Positions 4,655 through 9,110 of a stretch of DNA of 9,110 nucleotides are shown one piece after another. The stretch's first letter is position 1. Every line of letters begins with the position of its first letter. A program made the position numbers and the translations under genes. Source of the DNA: Burkholderiales bacterium (lineage in GTDB: Bacteria; Pseudomonadota; Gammaproteobacteria; Burkholderiales; Usitatibacteraceae); contig JANXWW010000147.1 in assembly GCA_025350945.1 (NCBI GenBank), forward strand, positions 1 to 9,110, read 5' to 3'. A model generated the notes under the pieces. The model saw only the letters and a program-made list of their open reading frames with translations. It made no database searches and was not told the origin of the DNA.

Positions 4655-7441
4655 CTATTCGCCCACACTTAATACCCGCGGCTGCGGGGCGCGCAGCTCA
4701 CTGGTTTTGCCGCCTTCCTGAAGCAGAATTTCGAATTGGTCTGTGGCCAAAGGTTTGGCGAACAGATAGCCCTGCATCACTTGACAACCCTGCTCAAAAA
4801 TTATTTCCGCCTGCTCAATGGTCTCGATTCCCTCAGCAACGACTTCAAGTTCCAGACTCCTTGCCAGCGTAATGATCGCCAGCGTGATGGCAGCGCTATG
4901 GCGTGCGGTAGTAATTTCGCTGACAAAGGCGCGATCAATTTTCAGCGTATCGATGGGGAATTTTTTCAAATAAATCAGGCTCGAATAGCCGGTGCCGAAA
5001 TCATCGATTGATAATTTAACGCCCATCTTTTTGAGTGCATGCATCTGCGCAATGGTACCGTCTTCGGCATCAATCAGCATGCTTTCGGTAAGCTCAAGCT
5101 CAAGCAGGCGCGGATCGACTTCTGCTGCGCGCAACACCTGTGATACTTCAATAGCAAAACTGTTCTGCCGCATTTGCAGAGCAGAAACATTGACCGAAAT
5201 CGGGACAGGTGCTAAGCCTGACAGCCGCCATTTTTTCATTTGTTCGCAGGCTTCCTGCAGCACCCAGGCACCGATGTAATGAATCAGGCCTGTCTCCTCG
5301 GCAAAGCGAATGAGTGCGATGGTGGTGTGTCCCTTGGTTGCACCATGTGGCCAGCGCAACAGCGCCTCCGCGCCCACCAGATCGCCTGTTAAAAAATCAA
5401 ATTTTGGCTGGTAGTACAAACAGAAATCGTTTTGCGAGATCGCGTTTCGCAAATCATTTTCAAGCTGGTAACGGTTTTGCGTATTGATATTCATGGCCGG
5501 TGTGAAAAACTGAAAACGATCACGCCCATTCGCTTTGGCCTCATACATCGCCGCATCCGCATTTTTAATCAGTGCATGCTCGTCCACGCTGTCATCAGGA
5601 AATATGCTGATGCCAATCGAGCCCCCGATACGCACCTGCTGCTCATCAAGTTCAAAAGGTGCGCAGAGTGCAGCGCGAATTTTCTCGGCAGTGATCGCAA
5701 CCGAAGCCGTATCGTGAACGTCCTGCAGCAACACCAGAAATTCATCGCCACCCTGACGACTCACGGTATCGCTCATGCGCACGCAACTCACCAGACGGCT
5801 CGCCACTTCCTTGAGCAGGGCATCACCCGAGGCGTGGCCCAGACTGTCGTTGACCTGCTTGAAGCGATCAAGATCGCAAAACAATAATGCCAGCCGCTGA
5901 TTGTTGCGTTTTGCGTTGCTGATCGCTTGTGCCAGCCGATCGCGCAGCAGCAGGCGATTGGGCAGATCGGTCAATGCATCGTGATGCGCCATGCGCGCCA
6001 TGCGCACGGCCAGCGCTCGTATCTCGCTCACGTCATGAAACACCAGCACGCCGCCGATGACATTTCCCGCACGGTCGCGGATTGGCGCGGCAGAATCTTC
6101 AATGGCTGCCTCGGTGCCGCTACGTGTGATCAAAAGTGAATCAGCGGCAAGCTCGACAATGCGATTTTCGCGCATAGCTTGTGCGAGTGGATTGGGCACT
6201 GTTTCGCGGCTGTGAATATTGATTATCTGAAACACCTCTTCCAGTGGCCGCCCGCGCGCAGTGGCGTCATCCCAGCCGGTCATCGATTCTGCGATGGGGT
6301 TCAGATAATTGATATTGCCGTCTGCATCGGTGGTGACGACCGCATCACCGATGGAGCGCAGCGTCACTTCAACACGCTCATGCTCCTGAAAAAATGCCGC
6401 CTCGGCAGCCTTACGCGCCGTGATATCAAACGAGAGCGCGTAAAATCCGCGTACTGAACCATCAGCGGCGCGATCAGGAATGTAGCTGGTATGGTGGTGC
6501 AGGATCTGCCCGCGTGCGTTGATGGTGCCTTCAAAATCGGCCCGCTCACCGCGCAAGGCCTGACGAATATATCCTTCAATCTCGGTATAAAGCGCTGGGC
6601 CGCACACTTCGCGCATGGTCGAGCCGATCAGCCGGGCGGGGCTTGTGCCATAAACGGTTTCGACGTATTGATTGCAAAAGCGATAACGCTCATCACGATC
6701 AACATAAACAATCAGGGCGGGCAGATTGTCGGTGATGGCACGGATGCGCGCTTCGCTGGCGCGAAAATTATCTTCTGCCAGTCGGCGGCGAGTCAATTCC
6801 CGTCGAATAAGCACATAGCTAAACACGGCAAATATCGCGTACAACACGAGCGCGACAACAAACATGGCAACGGCGCGATCAAACGCGGCCTTGGCGGCGG
6901 CCAGGCGCACCGCCAGCAGTGCGCCTTCCCGTTCGCTAATGGTGATGCCTAATGCGCGAATTTCGGCCATCCATTTTTCGCCCTGATCCTGCAACACGAC
7001 AGTCATGGCGGCAGCCTGGCCTTTTTCATCGTATAGCTGAATGGTCTGTTTTAATTCCGCCAGTTTGTCATTGGCAAGGTTTTGCAGGTTCAAACCGGAT
7101 TCAGTCTGCTGGGGATTGTCGGCCACGAGTGTCAAAAACGCGGCAAAATGTTTGGACGCATCATTGCGGGCTTTTTCATAGGGGCGTAAATAATTCTTTT
7201 TACCTGTGAGCAGATAGCCGCGCTGCCCCGTTTCGGCATCGATCAAATCGGTTTCAATGCTAGCGATGGCCAGCAAAACCTGATGCGTATGATTCGCCCA
7301 AGCATTGCTTTCGCGCAAATGCTGAAGCGTGAAATAACCGCCTACGCAAAGCATCACGGCCAGCATAAGGCCCACCGCCAGCGCGGCGGCAATTATCTTT
7401 TCAAGCGAGATCGATAAAATGCGCAAAGGAAGAAACGCCAT
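4655..7441 (-). CDS. Membrane CHASE3-PAS-PAS-GGDEF-EAL cyclic-di-GMP enzyme
   Basis: A 928-residue inner-membrane sensor protein for cyclic-di-GMP turnover. TM1 is at about 15-37 and TM2 at about 191-213. They bracket a periplasmic CHASE3 domain (about 42-180, with ETGQRGYLLTG at 70-80). Two PAS domains follow, at about 229-344 and 353-474. The GGDEF domain (about 483-645) has metal D523 in CDLDRFK, N531-D532, an intact GGDEF (564-568) and an I-site R555-x-x-D558 exactly five residues before it, so synthesis with product inhibition is expected. The EAL domain (about 660-910) has E692-A-L, N751, E783, E786, D813-D814 (DDFGTGYSS), K834, E870 and Q890, the full phosphodiesterase set. Both activities are possible, and which dominates cannot be told. 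The loop after LLRW (698-712) lacks the usual HPxxGxxxPxxFI form. The start at 7441 suits TM1 but has no clear Shine-Dalgarno. A TATAAA box (rc of 7459-7464) lies close upstream. The gene is 54 bases after selO on the same strand. Confidence 0.93.
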   Translation of the reverse strand: MAFLPLRILSISLEKIIAAALAVGLMLAVMLCVGGYFTLQHLRESNAWANHTHQVLLAIASIETDLIDAETGQRGYLLTGKKNYLRPYEKARNDASKHFAAFLTLVADNPQQTESGLNLQNLANDKLAELKQTIQLYDEKGQAAAMTVVLQDQGEKWMAEIRALGITISEREGALLAVRLAAAKAAFDRAVAMFVVALVLYAIFAVFSYVLIRRELTRRRLAEDNFRASEARIRAITDNLPALIVYVDRDERYRFCNQYVETVYGTSPARLIGSTMREVCGPALYTEIEGYIRQALRGERADFEGTINARGQILHHHTSYIPDRAADGSVRGFYALSFDITARKAAEAAFFQEHERVEVTLRSIGDAVVTTDADGNINYLNPIAESMTGWDDATARGRPLEEVFQIINIHSRETVPNPLAQAMRENRIVELAADSLLITRSGTEAAIEDSAAPIRDRAGNVIGGVLVFHDVSEIRALAVRMARMAHHDALTDLPNRLLLRDRLAQAISNAKRNNQRLALLFCDLDRFKQVNDSLGHASGDALLKEVASRLVSCVRMSDTVSRQGGDEFLVLLQDVHDTASVAITAEKIRAALCAPFELDEQQVRIGGSIGISIFPDDSVDEHALIKNADAAMYEAKANGRDRFQFFTPAMNINTQNRYQLENDLRNAISQNDFCLYYQPKFDFLTGDLVGAEALLRWPHGATKGHTTIALIRFAEETGLIHYIGAWVLQEACEQMKKWRLSGLAPVPISVNVSALQMRQNSFAIEVSQVLRAAEVDPRLLELELTESMLIDAEDGTIAQMHALKKMGVKLSIDDFGTGYSSLIYLKKFPIDTLKIDRAFVSEITTARHSAAITLAIITLARSLELEVVAEGIETIEQAEIIFEQGCQVMQGYLFAKPLATDQFEILLQEGGKTSELRAPQPRVLSVGE

Positions 7442-7495
7442 AAAATTATTGCCAGAAATTTATATTTTGCGCCGCATAGAAAAACGATTTCACCG

Positions 7496-9067
7496 CTATG
7501 AACTGCATGACAACATCGAACAGCCCGCTTTATGCCGCGCCCAGTCTGGCCGCTTGGCTGCGAACGCATCGCGCCCTGTTTGCGTGCTGTAAGGGTTTCT
7601 CATCACATCCAGCAATTCATGAATCATGCTCATATCGCCCTGCCCGGCCAAGTCGATGGCTTGCTGTGCCAGATAGTTGCGCAACACATAACGCGGGTTT
7701 ACCTGACGCATCGCCTCAACACGTATCGCGTCCGGTTGTGCGTCCGCACTCACACGCGCTGCGTAACGCGTAAGCCATGCCGCAAACTCAGGACGATATT
7801 GCCGCCATTTCTCCTCAACGTAAAACGCGCTGCGCAAAACATCCGGCGACGGATTTGAAATTTGAATTTCACTCAACTGGCGAAAAAAATCCGTCATATC
7901 CACTTCCGCATTTTGCATCAGCGCAAAGATACCATTGATCAACTCGCCGTCGTCGTTTTGCAATTCGCGTTTTAGTTTTCTGAAACCAAATTTTTGCGCA
8001 AAAACGCGATTAAATTCGTTGTTGTAAATTTCATCATAGCGTTCAAGGCCTGCCCTCAGCGCGGCATCGTCAGCAAACACCGAGCCGAGTTCTGCTAAGG
8101 CATCCGCCAGCCGCTCCAGATTCCACCGCGCAATTTCCGGCTGACGGCCAAACGCATAGCGCTTGCCATTTGCGTCGGTGGTATTAGGCGTCCAGCCCGG
8201 ATCGAAATTGTCGACCCAGCCATACGGCCCGTAGTCAATCGTTAAACCGAGGATCGACATGTTATCGGTGTTCATCACGCCATGGACATAGCCAACCTGC
8301 ATCCAGCCGACTATCATGTGTGCGGTACGCTCACAAATTTCGGCGAACCAGACAGAGTATTTTTGCGGGTTCGATTTCAGGTGCGGGAAATCGCGGTCAA
8401 TCGTGAAATCGATGAATTTCAAAAGCAGATCCGATTCACCACGCGCTGCGAGAATTTCAACATGCCCGAAGCGGGTAAACGATGGTGCCACGCGGCAGAC
8501 AATCGCGCCCTGCTCAGGCATAGGGTTGCCGTTATAAAACATGTCACGCACGACTTTTTCACCCGTGGCCACCAGGCTCAGCGCACGCGTGGTCGGTATG
8601 CCCAGATGATGCATCGCCTCAGAACATAAAAATTCGCGAATCGATGATCGCAGCACCGCGCGCCCATCTGCTCGCCGCGAATACGGCGTCGGGCCCGCAC
8701 CCTTCAACTGCATTTCCCAGCGCTCACCCGCCGCGTTGACGACTTCGCCCAAATAAATTGCCCGCCCATCGCCCAACTGCCCCGCCCAGTGACCAAATTG
8801 ATGACCGCCATAACAGGTCGCATAAGGCTGCATTCCGGATAGCAATTCGTTCCCTGACAAGGCGTTGACCATCTCATTCGATTGCATCGCAGCATCATCA
8901 AGGCCAAGTGTCGCTGCCATCTCGCGCGAATATGCAAGCATATTCGGAGCGGCCACACGAGTAGGCGTAACACTTGACCAGCAGGCACGTGTTACCTGAC
9001 GTGTTTCGTTGGTCGAGATGGAATCACCTGGCAGTTCGCGGATGAAACGATTGTCGAAATTAAGCAT
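7496..9067 (-). CDS. selO: SelO family protein adenylyltransferase (pseudokinase AMPylase, YdiU family)
   Basis: SelO proteins have a kinase fold with ATP bound in flipped orientation and transfer AMP to Ser, Thr or Tyr of target proteins, with links to redox homeostasis. The protein has 523 residues, somewhat longer than E. coli YdiU (about 480). Key residues visible: K122 (QLKGAGPTPYSR), E145 (SSIREF), R192 and R199 (CRVAPSFTRFG), D268-N269 (MNTDN) and D278 (IDYG in place of DFG). The spacings K-E 23, R-R 7 and D-D 10 agree with Pseudomonas SelO. HQFGHWAGQLGDGRA (89-103) is a family signature. The protein ends in CSMLSCSS: Cys521 takes the place of the selenocysteine found in animal SelO. 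The residue aligned with the E. coli activation-loop cysteine appears to be Pro294. The ATG at 9067 starts the family-typical FDNRF segment, but no good Shine-Dalgarno precedes it. The GGDEF-EAL gene follows 54 bases downstream and may be co-transcribed. Confidence 0.95.
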   Translation of the reverse strand: MLNFDNRFIRELPGDSISTNETRQVTRACWSSVTPTRVAAPNMLAYSREMAATLGLDDAAMQSNEMVNALSGNELLSGMQPYATCYGGHQFGHWAGQLGDGRAIYLGEVVNAAGERWEMQLKGAGPTPYSRRADGRAVLRSSIREFLCSEAMHHLGIPTTRALSLVATGEKVVRDMFYNGNPMPEQGAIVCRVAPSFTRFGHVEILAARGESDLLLKFIDFTIDRDFPHLKSNPQKYSVWFAEICERTAHMIVGWMQVGYVHGVMNTDNMSILGLTIDYGPYGWVDNFDPGWTPNTTDANGKRYAFGRQPEIARWNLERLADALAELGSVFADDAALRAGLERYDEIYNNEFNRVFAQKFGFRKLKRELQNDDGELINGIFALMQNAEVDMTDFFRQLSEIQISNPSPDVLRSAFYVEEKWRQYRPEFAAWLTRYAARVSADAQPDAIRVEAMRQVNPRYVLRNYLAQQAIDLAGQGDMSMIHELLDVMRNPYSTQTGRDAFAAKRPDWARHKAGCSMLSCSS

Positions 9068-9110
9068 GTGCGCAGGTTACCGTAAAAAATGCTGAACAAT
9101 TTTCGGCAGC

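Noticed and set aside
5432..5887. 151-codon plus-strand open frame
   Set aside because: Antisense to the GGDEF part of the 928-residue protein, with no family features.
1..9110. CRISPR array, tRNA/rRNA genes, insertion sequence or phage genes
   Set aside because: None was seen on either strand. Nearly all of the window is accounted for by conserved chromosomal genes.

Overview
This window looks like chromosomal DNA from a moderate-GC proteobacterium. The protein styles (a CysK with the NPGGSIKDR loop, an omega-like GST, a YoaA-type helicase) suggest a betaproteobacterium of the Burkholderiales sort. That placement is an impression from protein families, not a database result. It reads as ordinary housekeeping and stress-response chromosome: no prophage, insertion sequence, tRNA, rRNA or CRISPR array was seen.

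Left part (1-3196). On the minus strand lie a YoaA/DinG-type Fe-S DNA helicase, cut by the left window edge a few codons before its likely end, and upstream of it a cysteine synthase (cysK). The 155-base gap between them holds copy A of a 51-base intergenic repeat. cysK is divergent from a plus-strand glutathione S-transferase gene. The 102-base divergent promoter region carries a perfect 7-bp inverted repeat around a TATAAC box.

Middle (3197-4654). The GST gene is followed by copy B of the same repeat and a weak terminator candidate. Next comes a small heat-shock gene (ibpA/hsp20) with a complete-looking control region: a sigma32-type promoter and a leader of about 85 bases that folds into three successive hairpins. 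The last hairpin sequesters the Shine-Dalgarno sequence opposite UCGCU with one bulged G, which is the hallmark of a ROSE RNA thermometer.

Right part (4655-9110). Two minus-strand genes run toward ibpA: selO (protein AMPylating pseudokinase), then 54 bases later a membrane-bound CHASE3-PAS-PAS-GGDEF-EAL cyclic-di-GMP enzyme with both active sites intact. A hairpin at 4614-4642 separates the convergent ibpA and GGDEF-EAL genes.

The genes share a loose stress and redox theme: cysteine supply, glutathione chemistry, a chaperone, redox-linked AMPylation and repair helicase. No dedicated new multi-gene system was seen. The observations most worth checking are the ROSE leader, the directly repeated 51-mers that bracket the cysK-gst pair about 20 bases beyond each stop codon, and a SelO that keeps the C-terminal CSS but lacks the activation-loop cysteine that pairs with it in E. 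coli.
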